In this document: positions 12,047-22,950 of the stretch, piece after piece
Layout of the letters: each line of letters opens with the position of its first letter
Position numbering within the stretch: the stretch's first letter is position 1
NCBI RefSeq assembly: GCF_030272615.1
Contig: NC_081405.1
Span: 159,424,317-159,488,316 of the forward strand
Reading direction: 5' to 3'
DNA: 64,000 bases
DNA from: Cryptomeria japonica
Taxonomy: Eukaryota > Streptophyta > Pinopsida > Cupressales > Cupressaceae
Notes under the pieces: generated by a model
What the model was told of the DNA's origin: nothing
What the model saw: only the letters and a program-made list of their open reading frames with translations
Database searches by the model: none
Program-made: the position numbers and the translations under genes

Positions 12047-13160
12047 AAATATTCTAATTTACAGTTTAATTTAAATGGGTACAAAAAGTAGATTTTGGAT
12101 TAAAAGGATAAAAACACTAAAGTAAACAATAAGGATTCATTCACAGGGTGAATAATCCAGAAAGTTATTCTCATAGATAAACAATCCAGGAAGATGAAAG
12201 ATAGATGATTATGCTGGGAAATGCAAGCTCATAAAATTTACAAAGATAACTTACATGTTGCTTCCTCACAGAGGTTTATTCTCAGAGATAAACAATCCAG
12301 ATAAAATAATCGTTTCCAGCCATGAAGATAGATGAATTATGCTGGTAAATGCAAGCTCATAAGGTGTGTTTTTAATCTGATTTTCAATCTAAAACTTACA
12401 GAGATAAACTTATATTTTGCTTCTTCACAAAGAGTTATTCACAGAGATAAAAAGAATAATCACACAGATTTAAATATTATAGGGAGAAATTTAGAATAAT
12501 CGCAGTAAAATCTATCCTTACTTTCAACAAATTTTTTTTTTCTATAGAGAATTTATATAACCAGATACAAAGGAAATAATCACAGCGAAATCTCTTTAAA
12601 GGATGAGATTCAGATTTCTAATCAATAACCAGAGAGATGATTCTAGAGAAAAAGAAAGATGGTTCTAATCTAGTTCTTCAGCAAGAATCGATTTAAAACT
12701 TAATAAGAAATTTTAAACAATTATGATCTAATTCCTATCAAGAATTTGAAATATATGGATCTAACTTCTTAAACAAATGAATCTAATTCTTATAAAAAAA
12801 ATTGAAACTAATGGATCTAATTCTTATCAAGAATTTGAAACAAATGAATCTAATTCTTAAACAAATTAATCTACTTATTATCAAAAATTTGAAACTAATG
12901 GATCTAATCTCTTAAACAAATTAATCTAATCTAAATTGCAGCAAGGATGAGATGCATGAAAACTCAATTGAAAGAACCTGGATGCTTGAAACTGATGTAG
13001 AATCCCCTATGAATCTCCCTTGATCCTTCAAACTTGAAAGAAGTCCTTCAAAGCAAAATCTTAGCTATTCTCCAAAAATGAAATATGACTACCAAAGAAA
13101 AATTTACTTGAAGAATTTCTTTATGGAATTACCAACTCCCTTTTTGAAAACTTGTATATC

Positions 13161-13167
13161 TTTTATA
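13161..13167 (-). promoter_or_regulatory. TATA box of chromovirus 5' LTR
   Basis: The minus strand reads TATAAAA within CTTATAAAAGATATAC, about 335 bp from the LTR 5' end. The identical site in the other LTR is 4721-4727. Its position fits a U3/R boundary promoter. Confidence 0.6.
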
Positions 13168-13501
13168 AGAAAAATCCCCAAATTCCACTACTTAAATTTT
13201 TAATTAAAAAAAAGAGATTCTCTCCCAATTTGGCCTTCATGCAAATTGATTAGACTTAGTGGGAGGAGTTACATGCAAGGTGGTGGAGAAGCCTCTAAAA
13301 GCTTCTTATTCTTCCTAAAACATGTGCCATAATTTGGGTGAGGAAATTTAAATAAACAATTAAGAAAAAAAAGTATATTTTCCATGTGTGTGTGTGTTTT
13401 ATTATTTTTATTCCTTTATAATATTCATTCAATAGTTTATCCAAAAGAAATATAATAGAGTTTGTATTTAAATCCAAAGGTGATAAAGGAGGGTTGTGAC
13501 A

Positions 13502-13506
13502 GATAT
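13502..13506. repeat. Target site duplication GATAT, right copy
   Basis: Matches 679-683 exactly and fixes the right end of the chromovirus at 13501. Confidence 0.93.
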
Positions 13507-14894
13507 TTGGTCTTGCGTGTGATATTTTCCTTCACTCGTTGCTCACCTTCAACTCTCTTCAATACTATCAAAAATTGAAGGTTGATTGGTCATGTTAAAA
13601 TTGAAGGTTTCTTGGTTGAATGCCACCACTCCCACACTCCTTTGATTGGAAAAGTTTATCCAAAGCTATGAAAGGAATTATTTTCTTATTATGCAAAACT
13701 ATCAGTCTAAAGGAAAGACCTAAACAAATTCTTGAGTTCTTCAATAATGTTATTTGGCATTTTTAAAATAGACATCATATAAATTGGAATCATATTCAAT
13801 GCTAATTTTAAAAGATTAAGTTATCCCCCCATAGTAAGCTATTTCCCTTTCCAATTATTGATTCTTTTATCTATTGTTGAGGTAATGTGCTACCAAAAAA
13901 TTTTCTTCATAGTACCAATAAAGAGGAAGATACCTAAATATTTGCAAGGGAGAACCTCAACACAATAACCAAACAAAGAAGAAACTCTACTTTTCACCCT
14001 CAAAAGCACATTCTAAAATAAAATATTTGAATTGGAAGTGTTGAAAGCTTGCCCAAAAATAGAACAATATGAAGATATTACATTTTGAATCACTTGCACT
14101 TCATTAACACTAGCATGACCAAACAAAAGAGTATAATCAATCAATTACAAAGCATGAGTTACAGGATTTAGAAACTTCAAATTTTATATCTTTCCACTTG
14201 TTTGCACAATTTTCTACAACAATATATCTACTTAAAGCCTCAACCATAATGATGAACAAAAAGGGAGAAAGGGGGTCACCTTGACAAACACCTTGGGATG
14301 ATTGAAAGAATCCATAAGGAGACCTATTGAATAAGACAAAGAAAGATTATATTGAAATAAAGATAGGATACATTTACACCATATTTATTAAAGATAAATA
14401 TGATGAGGATATTTTATAAGAAACCCCAACTGACCTTGTCATAAGCCTTCATCATGTCCGGTTTGAGGACCATTACATTAATCTTTTCTTCCTACATGGA
14501 ATGGAGAACATCATGAGCAACAATAGCCCCATCAGGAGTTTCTCACACTGGAACAAAGCCACCCTCTTCCTTTTAAATAGTAAGGGGGATAATCTTGGCT
14601 AATCTAGGAGTAATTTCCTTGTGGAGGGAGAAGGTTTTTTATGAATAATAGTTCCAATAGAGTAGCATTCAATCCTTTAAGAATATTGTCCTTTTCCTTG
14701 ATTCATTGAGAGCTATAAGAATATATCTACTAATGAAGCCACAAGATTTATGAAATAAAAGTGTTGAATCCATCTGAGCTAGGGACATTATATACAAATA
14801 TTGAAAATATACTAATTGATCTTTGATTCTTCGTAAGGAAATTCTACTAACAATAGTTCACTATGAGTCATGGTCACTAAATGGAGAATATCAG
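13507..14894 (-). pseudogene. LINE reverse transcriptase fragment
   Basis: Non-LTR reverse transcriptase in several frames on the minus strand. Recognisable blocks, in order: 'PSSDGFNTFIS' near 14780 (the PGPDG motif), 'LKPDMMKAYDKVSW' near 14430-14470, '[19 protein letters not shown]' near 14225-14285, 'YTLLFGHASVNE' near 14110-14160 (the FADD catalytic box, with its aspartates gone), then 'IPIYMMSILKMP' near 13770. Many stops are present, so it is long dead. The copy is opened at its right side by a Tat-like LTR at 14895 and continues at 47575 with its endonuclease part. At its left it is opened by the chromovirus. Confidence 0.88.
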
Positions 14895-15975
14895 TGTAGA
14901 GGATGGGATTTTCTATGCTCAAGATGATGAGGTCTCGAGGAACAAAAGACCCTCAACTACCTCGCTTAACCTTTCTCTAGTGAGCTGGAAGAGACAATGT
15001 TAAAAAAGAAACACTAATTCCACTAAACTATGAATGAAAACTAAAATATGTTGGATATTTGGAAAGTAAAGAGTGATAAAAATGTTTAGACTACATAAAA
15101 AGGAAGTTAGTGACATGGAGATAAAATTACCAAGTTTAGAAGGTCTTCACCTTGGACACCAACATGCCATGGGGACATTTGTACATCATGTTGTGGTCTA
15201 TATGACAAAAACCAAGAATGGGTCTAGAGAGCCACAAGAATACAACTTCTCACTCCTTGGACATGTTCGCCACATGCACACATTGAGATGGGAAAAATCT
15301 TGGGGCTATACGGGGTTTTGCCTTAGTCAAACCCTTGTTTCAGTGTTTTCACCTCCATGAACAGCCAGATAAAGCCACATAGTAGAAATAATCTTCACTA
15401 TGGAGGAAAACCACTATTACTAGAGATGCAAAGATAATAAATGAGATACAATAGATAAATAAATAGACAAGATCATTATGTAAGATCAATAGATGAACAA
15501 GAGAGTATTACCAATAGTCGCGGCTCCTCTCTTATGATAATGAATATGATAGCAACTTGATAGAAGTCTTTACTGTTGCTATAAGGATCGAGATTGAGGT
15601 GAGATTTTGGCATAGCTTCATTACAAGATCAAAGAGAGAGATAGAGAGTTTCAGAGTCACTAGTATGTAGAATGAGCCAAAAAATGGGAGTTTTTATACT
15701 TGGAATGGGCAAGAATAACTGTTATGGACATGCTTGTGCTATGGGACACAAATCAAGAAGGTTGTGTTGCAAAATATGCTCATTTGAATCTCAAAATATT
15801 TAAGGACATTTACATGTCATGCTCCCATCTAGCCAATTTCAACCCAAATTCAAACCACAAGTTACTAACGCTTCATATTTTCTATTCATGAAGTTATAAT
15901 CCTAAAATCTTGATCATGAATTTTTTCATAAATACACCAAGCGTAATGCGTAAGTGTTAAATTTGTGGCACTACA
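14895..15975 (-). repeat. Tat-like 3' LTR (or solo LTR)
   Basis: On the minus strand it begins TGTAGTGCCACAAA and ends CCTCTACA. It aligns along its length with 46453-47574, with substantial divergence. A TATA box (TATAAAAA) lies on the minus strand at 15691-15698. The adjoining minus-strand sequence AAAGTGGGTGCAAAA (15976-15990) is purine-rich and could be the PPT, which suits a 3' LTR. A short open frame at 15073-15360 has no recognisable product. Confidence 0.8.
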
Positions 15976-16899
15976 TTTTGCACCCACTTTAGTGACTTGA
16001 TTGTCTATAAGGATTAGCTACACTAAAGTAGTTATAAATATACAAAACATTAAATACATGAAGTGCACCAAATGCATTAATTACCTCAAAAAAGGATATT
16101 GTAGAGGTTGCAGAGGTCAATTAGGTGAATGTGAGTGATGCCTCCAGTTTTAAGTGTAAAACTACAACATTAAACGTGAGAATCCAAGGACTACAAAATT
16201 TAAATTTGTTAGTGCCAAAATTGAAGAAGCTACTTCGGCAAGAAGAATGCTCAAGAAAAAATTAGTAAGTTGGAAAGAAAAATAAAATGAAGTTAAAGTA
16301 TATGCCACCGCATGTTTTTGCCCCCATTGAAGAGGGGAAAAATAGGAAGTGAAACAAGCCAGAAGCACCACAAAAAAATTTAAAATTTTGGGCAATTTTT
16401 TTCTATATACTCAAGAGTGGGCCCTAGAGGGGTCATTTTCACTATTCATTAAGAGGATTTTCATTGTGATTTTTATACAGCCACAATGAAAATTTCTTGC
16501 AAACGAGACTTTTGGCCACCCCATCACAACGCTACACATCATCATGGATCAAGACAAGCCATTGGACAAGGTAGGCTAGTCATTTCATCTTTTGACTTTA
16601 TTTCATGCATTTTATTTCAATAGGATGAAATTTAGTAGCGTAAGCATCCTAGGCATGTGTAAGCGTGTGATCCTAATACGTTCAACCCAAAGAATTTTTT
16701 GCATTGGTGTCCAGTACCAACATCTATTTTGGCACCCCAAGGATGTGCATGCATCCAAAGGACCAAAGTGCAAAAAGAAGAAGTTAGAATGGTAGGTAAA
16801 GAATTAGAGTAGGGATAAATAAATTAGAAGGAGAATATTTCAATTACCAAGTAATTTTGTTGCGGGTCCTTCTAGAGTTACACGAGCATACAAGTGAGC
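15976..16899. other. Non-coding stretch inside Tat-like element
   Basis: It starts with the possible polypurine tract and then holds AT-rich sequence with many stops on both strands. Short frames at 16162-16395 (minus) and 16592-16795 (plus) show no family motif. It probably belongs to the 3' untranslated part of the Tat-like element. Confidence 0.4.
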
Positions 16900-17742
16900 A
16901 CTTGTTATCACTCCTAGGCAAATGCATAGGAGATCTACCACTGACCCACCATGGATGCCTATGTTGAGTGGGTCTCTAGTGGATATATCAAATGTCAAAG
17001 TTTATATTCCATGCACCCATGTTGATTGCATTGATGGAGAGATGATGTGCAGACACCATGTCCTTCCTTCTCCCTACATGGGAGATAACAATGGCACTAG
17101 TGGAGGTCTACCAGATCCTACGCCTCCCTATCCAAGGGTAAAAAATCTTCCTTGATGAGCCTTAACATCCCAAGATGTTCAAGATGGGTAGATATATTGT
17201 AATGGCAGAGTCATTCCTTCAAACACCACGAGACACATATATCTGAGATGGTTAAAGCAAAGGCATGTTGAGGTGCCCCGCATCCAACGCATTATGATTG
17301 TGACTATGGCACTTTGAGTAGCCATTGACAAATGAATCTCCCACCTCCAAGAAGGCCTTGTATTATACATAACAAATATGGAGGAGCGTAGTAGGATATT
17401 TTCCTAGGGTCGCAACATGCTCACATACCTATACCATGAACTCAAGTGTTACATCCACCACAAGTATCACAATCACACTACTTGCACACTTATTTAGTTG
17501 TAGAAATTTGAGCACGATGCTAGTGTGATTCTCATGTTCGATCCTCGGTGAGATGCCACAAGAATACACATACCCTCTAGTGCGAGGTGAGTGGAGATTC
17601 AAAGACTTGTTTTGGAGATAGATCATTGACCGACTCAACATTGGTGATGTGATTTGGCAACCATATTGGGGCATGGACACATGACCCATAGATAGAGTAC
17701 AATTGCCTCACATGTAGTGTGATCGCTTCCTCATTAACTAAC
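16900..17742 (+). pseudogene. Plant mobile domain (PMD)-like pseudogene, antisense
   Basis: Degenerate plus-strand coding sequence in which pieces of the plant mobile domain can be followed. 'NMLTYLYHEL' near 17415 corresponds to the usual phrase around a Trp-Gly-x-x-x-Leu-x-x-Leu-Tyr block, and 'LIQLWKFEH'-like sequence near 17490 to the LLQxWxYEH block. 'IIDRLNIGDVIWQPYWG' near 17625-17675 corresponds to the xWxPY block. Stops interrupt it and no start is identifiable. It is antisense to the surrounding Tat-like element; extra and antisense ORFs between pol and the 3' LTR are known in plant Tat-lineage elements. The Sirevirus-like element is inserted at 17748, and a short continuation may lie at 25320-25368. 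A host-gene relic is the alternative. Confidence 0.5.
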
Positions 17743-17747
17743 ATGAT
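17743..17747. repeat. Target site duplication ATGAT, left copy
   Basis: Identical to 25315-25319. It interrupts the plant-mobile-domain-like sequence. Confidence 0.9.
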
Positions 17748-18929
17748 TGATGAATACTAAGAGCGGGGGCTGAATTAGTATACTAAAAAATATTGTAAAC
17801 AAACTTTTAAACAATTTAGCAGATAACCGGTACAACAGATTCACTAATAAATCGGTTAAGATAAATGCAAACCAAATAGAAAACAAAGCATTCACCCACA
17901 AGAGCACAATCACTATAACACAAGATATTTGACGTGGAAACACAAATGAGAAAAACCACGTTGAGCAGAAACTCACAAGTAACTATCTGCAAAATAGAAA
18001 CCAGATTGGTTAAGGTCATACAATGTTCTTCACCAAAATAGATCCTATTAAGAATCTAGATCTCTGTTAGGAGATAAGTCCTATTAAAGACTATCTTGTT
18101 AAAGGATTTTAGATCCACAGTTGTGAACCACCTTGTTAGAGGATTTACAAAAGCTTTGTTGGGCCTACCCGATTAAGGGTTTCAGACTTGTCAAAGATAT
18201 TAGTAATCAACAAGTGAATGATCTAGATAATAGCACAATATGCTTAGTTAGATCCTTGATAGCTCATTGTTAATGTATTTTAGTATTACTTTAGTCTTCA
18301 ATATCTCCACACTCTATCTCTTCACATAGACCTAATCTTCTCTTCAATGATCGACATAACCTTTTCTCTTCTATGTCTCACACATTATCTCATCCATGCA
18401 AACCCTAGACATGATGTCCTTATAAAGGAATCTAATTTCATGTTGGTCCAATAGAATTAGACTACAAGTTCCTAGGTACAGTGCATCTAGACACATTTGG
18501 TAACATGACACAAAAACACCGCCAAAGTGTCAATGGATGATAACCCATCACACATTACAGTAATACCGGTTGGTAACTCATCACAGAGTAATACCAGTTA
18601 ATACAATATACCGATTACTGTTTGTCAAAAATGAAGACTGGTAGATCATAGTGTTCCGATCAAAAGTTAACTACCGCTTGGTTCCTTCATACCGCTTGAG
18701 CTCCTCAAACCGCTTGGGATCCTCATACCATTTGGGGTCTTCATACCACTTGCGGTCTTCATACAATCTATGACCGATAAACCATTTTCTACAAAACACC
18801 GATAGTCTAAAGACTATACATTCAATAATACACAATACCGGTTGGAGCAATTATTGGTTGAGCATAACTCATACATCAAGAAAGTGTGTGTCCATCAATG
18901 ACAATCAAAACATCATCAAAATTCCAACA
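17748..18929 (-). repeat. Sirevirus-like 3' LTR (1182 bp)
   Basis: Aligns with 24149-25314 at high identity. It contains an 18-bp minisatellite at about 18670-18770 (units of the type 'cttcataccacttgcggt') that reads as repeated Tyr-Glu-Asp-Pro-Lys on the minus strand. That is probably a repeat, not a gene. Confidence 0.93.
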
Positions 18930-18930
18930 A

Positions 18931-19115
18931 TCTCCCTCTTTGGCATTGATGGCAACACTTAGGAAAATGTTGACATCTAAGTGTTTTTACAACAAAAATG
19001 CCATAATCAAAATTACTCCCCCTAAGCATATACACTACTCCCCAAAAATGGTAACATGAAAGTACATGAAATGGTAACATTCACCAAAATTTTAATGTAC
19101 ACTACTCCCCCTTTG
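18931..19115 (-). promoter_or_regulatory. Multiple polypurine tracts
   Basis: The minus strand has AAAGAGGGAGA at 18931-18941 next to the 3' LTR, AGGGGGAGT at 19015-19023, and CAAAGGGGGAGT at 19104-19115. The phrase with 'CATTGCTGGCAAAGGGGGAG' or a close variant is typical of Sireviruses, where reiterated polypurine tracts precede the 3' LTR. Confidence 0.8.
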
Positions 19116-19473
19116 CCAGCAATGACAAAGTAATGCAAAGTAACCCCTTTTCGCTTATATAATAAAATAGAGTAGATGTTCATGATAATAAGGAATGAAA
19201 TTTATCAAAAACGGATGTAAAGTTCTGCACAAAAGTTTTCATGGCCAATGTCCATGACTCAAGTAAGGAGGTAGAAACCTCACTTTCAGTCTTCATCTGG
19301 AATGCCAATTCTTCCATTGCATCAATGGTACTCAACTCTTAAGTTACCGTGATAGCTTCCAGGTTGAGAAAACATTTTTGAAGAATCTGCAGTCTTGGCA
19401 ATAGGAGCAGTTGAAGCTCCTACAAACCTTGAGTCTGGTTGTTGATCTCTAAGTCCATCTTGGCAGTCTGATC

Positions 19474-19917
19474 CTAATAATGATGAATGATTTTTCCATA
19501 GGTAGTGAATGAATCATATGGCATCTTGAAATTGTTGATATATGCCTGTAACTCCAATTGGAGTTTAGCTTTCTGTTTAAGCACATCGTCACAAAATAGA
19601 TGGGGTTGGCAGATTTTACTCAACAATAATTTACCTTCACCCATAGCAACACTAATATCATTTTGTTGCTTGAATAGTTTTGTCCTCAGTTCATTCATTT
19701 ACTTGACTAAGGCAACATTGAGTGCCTTTTCATGGTTCTTCTTTGTAGTTGCTTCAGCAACATCTTCCAAGCATTGTACCTGGTCCTCCACTATGGTACA
19801 AAGAAGTTTGAGCTTGGATAGAGAGGAATCAGTACTGGGGAGGTTGGTACCAGGAATTCGACTGGTAAGGGTGTCAATCGCATTTTGTATGACATCATGT
19901 TCTTTCTTTCTTCGCAA
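19474..19917 (-). pseudogene. Unknown ORF, distal part
   Basis: Two adjoining open pieces in the same frame (19917-19699 and 19698-19474), separated by one stop. They encode hydrophilic, Leu/Lys/Glu-rich, probably helical protein, for example 'LSKLKLLCTIVEDQVQCLED'. No family is recognised. They follow the KE-rich segment on the minus strand and end about 540 bp before the 3' LTR, so they look like the C-terminal part of the same decayed reading region (22327 to 19474). Confidence 0.45.
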
Positions 19918-19997
19918 TTCTTCTAGTCTCTCCTATGCAAGTTTGAAGCTTTGTAGTAGCTCAGACTCGTCTGCTAATTGAGTCAGACTTGCAAGAG

Positions 19998-20726
19998 TTA
20001 GATCAATAGGATTGGTGGTATCAACTTGTTTGGTTTGACCACTGGTTGCCTTAGGAGTCTGCCCTCCTTCTTATCTTTTGATCTCCGCTTGGTTTTTCTT
20101 CTCTGCTTCCTTCTCTTCTTATGCTCTTTTCTTATCCTCTTCTTTCTTCTTTTGCTCATCTTCTTGTTTTTCTTCTCTTCCTCCTTCTTCCTTTCTTCTT
20201 CCTTCCTCTTCTCTTCTTCTTTTCTCTTATCTTCTTCTCTCTTCTTCTCTTCCTCTTTCTTCTTTTCTTCCTCTTTCTTCTTCTCTACCTCTTTTCTCTT
20301 ATCTTCCTCTTTCTTTTTGTCTTCCTCTTTTCTCTTGTCTCCCTCTTTCTTTTTCTCTGACTCTTTCCTCTTGATTTCTTCTTGCCTTGCTTTTTCCTCT
20401 TGCTCTTTCTCCGCTTTTTGTTTGTCATGTTTCTCTTTCTCAACTTGTTCTTTGTCAGGAGTGACATCCTCAATATCTAGTGCATCAACATCAATAGGAT
20501 CAATTTGTTCTATCACTCTTTCTCCTTGACTGTCAAATACCTCATCTAGTTTGTCTGATGATAGGTTAGGTTCTTGTTCAGTCTTCTTAGTGGCTTTAGC
20601 TACCCAGTGTATTTCGACAACATCTTTAACATGTATATGTGTGTCCTTTTCCACTTCAGAAGCTTTACCTTCTAATAGCCTGAGTCTTCTCCTTCTCATG
20701 AAGAAGATGCCTTTGTTCTTATCCAT
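19998..20726 (-). pseudogene. KE-rich low-complexity ORF
   Basis: 242 codons. Residues 1-75 have mixed composition. Residues about 90-215 are an almost pure Lys/Glu/Arg repeat built from KKKEEEKRKEE-like units, predicted as a single long charged helix. The DNA is nearly all purine on the minus strand. The tail returns to normal composition ('QPVVKPNKLIPPILLI'). No catalytic motif is seen. It lies in the position where pol or an envelope-like ORF would lie in a complete Sirevirus. The frame differs from the upstream part (21005-22327), so a frameshift lies between about 20730 and 21000. The Met at 20726 need not be a real start. Confidence 0.5.
20070..20440. repeat. Polypyrimidine/polypurine tract
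   Basis: About 370 bp of almost uninterrupted C and T on the plus strand (CTTCTT and TCTTCC phrases). It encodes the KE-rich helix on the minus strand. Such tracts can adopt triplex structure. Confidence 0.85.
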
Positions 20727-21004
20727 TATTTCAAATAATTCAGAATTTGAAGCATCAGGAAAGTATTGTGCAAAAATTTTCTCCCTAATATCCTATTTTC
20801 TTTCAATGGCAATGCGCCATTTATTATCCAAATAATTATACACAGAATTTGGAGTAACAGATTTAATCTCAAAAGGCGACCGATCAGTAACACATAAATA
20901 TTTAATGACCTCGTGTTCTACTCCTCTTTCTCACTATCATTAAAGTCATCAAAATGTTCCTTCAAGTCATCAAGCAATTTCCTCCTAATATTCTTTATTG
21001 TCCT

Positions 21005-22327
21005 CTAACAATGTGTCATTGGTTTATAAGAAGAAATATCTATATTTACTGGTGCAGAAGTTGTTGGTGCATTACTGGTAGACTTAGGCTTTTTGCTTGA
21101 TTGCCTTGTCTTCTTTGTTTGAATCTCTGGTTCAGTGTCTTCTTCCTCCAGTGAGTGATTCCTAGATTTTCGCTTCCTCTTAAATACCTTTGCTGGAATA
21201 ATCTCAAGTTTCTTCTTAGCAGGTGACCACTTGGTCACTTTTAGACTGGCAGAGGTAATCGGTGCAGATACCGATGGCACTGCTTTGCCCTTTTTCTGTT
21301 TTGGTTCTTCAATCGGTGTGACCCTTTCCACGTAGGTACCAGTTTTTTTCTTCTTTGCATCTAGTGGTGAGGCAAGTAGGGTAGAGGCATACCCCATCAA
21401 CATTTCATTCATCACTTCATACCCCATAGGGCCAACTACTTCCTTTCTTGGTTCCACCACTTCCATTATGTAGTCATCTATCCTTATTGTGAAGCAGATG
21501 TCATCTTCAAACGTCTTCACAATATCATCAGATATCCTCATTCTATAGCTCATCTTTCATTTGAATTCATCAAAATACTTGTTTAGAACCTCAGGATATT
21601 CAGTTCCTATTACTTGTAGACTTTCCTTAATTTGTCTGGAAACCGGTAGGTCAGCAGACCATTGAACAACACCTACTCCAAGGAAATAACCTTGAAAGTA
21701 GAAGAATAAACCGACCAGAAGTTGGCTAAACCTAAACCTTAGAGAATTGTCCTATTTGATGGACTTCGGATTCAATAGCAATTGCTTATGTAGACAGGTA
21801 CATAGGTCAAATGTAGTGTCTTCCTTGATAATCATGTAATCAACATTCACTACAGCAGTAGGGACAAAATTCATTCTGCTGGCATAAAATATCCAGTAAC
21901 CAATCACCATGAAAGCATATTTTACCAGATCATCAAAGATGGTGTTGACGATCATCACCCGTTGGTCACTCATAGAACCGGTGAGCTTTGTCATTTCAGT
22001 TTTCATGACCTTCCATAGAGTTGGTCCCTCTCCATCCAATGTAATGTCATGGGTCCATTCGATATACATCTTGTCACCATGCACTCTGCTAAGGATGAGA
22101 ATATGTTCTTCTGTGAATTCTTTCAGAAAATATACTGTATTGTGTAGTTTCATCTTCTCAAGGACACTATACTCAGGTTTGATCTTCTTGTCATCCCCAC
22201 ATAACAGACTTAGCTTGGAATGAATCACTAGGGATCCTAGGTTTTCCAATTTATAGTCTATATACCCTGAAATATCTGCCTCAACAATAACTCTAGCGGG
22301 TATTTGAGATAGGGCATTGTATTTCAT
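21005..22327 (-). pseudogene. Unknown ORF downstream of Gag, no pol similarity
   Basis: Read from Met at 22327, the frame is open for 191 codons to a TAG at 21752. It continues in the same frame through one more stop (TGA near 21560) into a second open piece, 21553-21005, of 182 codons. The first piece is globular-looking ('ARVIVEADISGYIDYKLENL', 'IFDDLVKYAFMVIGYWIFYA'). The second is basic, with a 'PKQKKGKAVPSV' linker and a nuclear-signal-like 'KVFKRKRKSR'. No protease, integrase or reverse transcriptase box is visible. It could be a captured host gene or a lineage-specific retroelement protein; I cannot name it. Confidence 0.5.
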
Positions 22328-22950
22328 TTTCTTTTGAAGAAATTCAGTTGAATCTATAGGTGCACTAGAACTAGAGTGCGATGTAGAACCATGATCAAAT
22401 GATAAGTAAGAATTTCAAAAAATACCTTCACAAAGTAGAATTTAGGTTTTCCAATGTCGCACACAAAACACCACTTCGGTTGCAAGTTCACCGCTTAGTG
22501 TTCTTCACTGATTGCTTGAAGATGATTGCAAGATTTTGCACAAGATTTCTCCAAATGCCAAACAAATTTCTCTGGTTTCTCTTCTCTTGAAAATTCTTCT
22601 TTCAAAAATAGATAAGTGAAAATGAAGAGGAAAACCCTTTTAAACAAACTCTCACCTACCATAATAAATGCATCACCGCTAGGGCACAAACCCTAATTTT
22701 TCCTTTTACCACTTCAAGTCTTTTGTCGACTAACAAGTAACATATACCGGTTAAGGTCTTTACTGATATAAACCAGGGGTTCGAAATATTACACTGATAT
22801 GTTCCCCCAAAGCTTTTTTGAAGCTCAGTTTGCTGGTTTAGAGACTTCCACACTAAGTGCAGAAGCAGGTTCATCCTGTGACTCTTCTTCCGATTTCATT
22901 TTCCAAGTTTTATTCATTTCCACCTGAACGGATTCAACATCAATCTTCCC

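Larger units (their letters stand above)
684..13501 (-). mobile_element. Complete Ty3/gypsy chromovirus with long LTRs
   Basis: A full-length LTR retrotransposon on the minus strand, 12.8 kb. Both LTRs begin TGTCACAACC and end TTATTACA when read on the minus strand. The five bases GATAT occur immediately outside both ends (679-683 and 13502-13506), so this is one insertion event. Internal order on the minus strand is PBS, gag, zinc knuckle, protease, reverse transcriptase, RNase H, integrase, chromodomain, PPT. That order and the terminal chromodomain place it in the chromovirus branch, which generally targets heterochromatin. LTRs of 3.6 and 4.4 kb are unusually long. Stops and frameshifts in gag and pol make it defective. 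It sits at the 3' end of a LINE. Confidence 0.95.
9876..13501 (-). repeat. Chromovirus 5' LTR (3626 bp)
   Basis: Partner of 684-5059. It has one copy of the 835-bp segment, the same ~24-bp minisatellite, the same GC-rich block (about 11680-11850), and a longer compound microsatellite at 11941-12046. The PBS follows it on the minus strand. Confidence 0.95.

Noticed and set aside
20026-20529. Long plus-strand frame of Leu, Phe and Ser (167 codons)
   Set aside because: It is the complement of the KE-rich purine tract; pure low-complexity shadow without any motif.
21005-22327. Envelope-like protein, as in some Sireviruses
   Set aside because: No signal peptide, no convincing transmembrane pair, no coiled-coil/cleavage layout. 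Kept as unknown.
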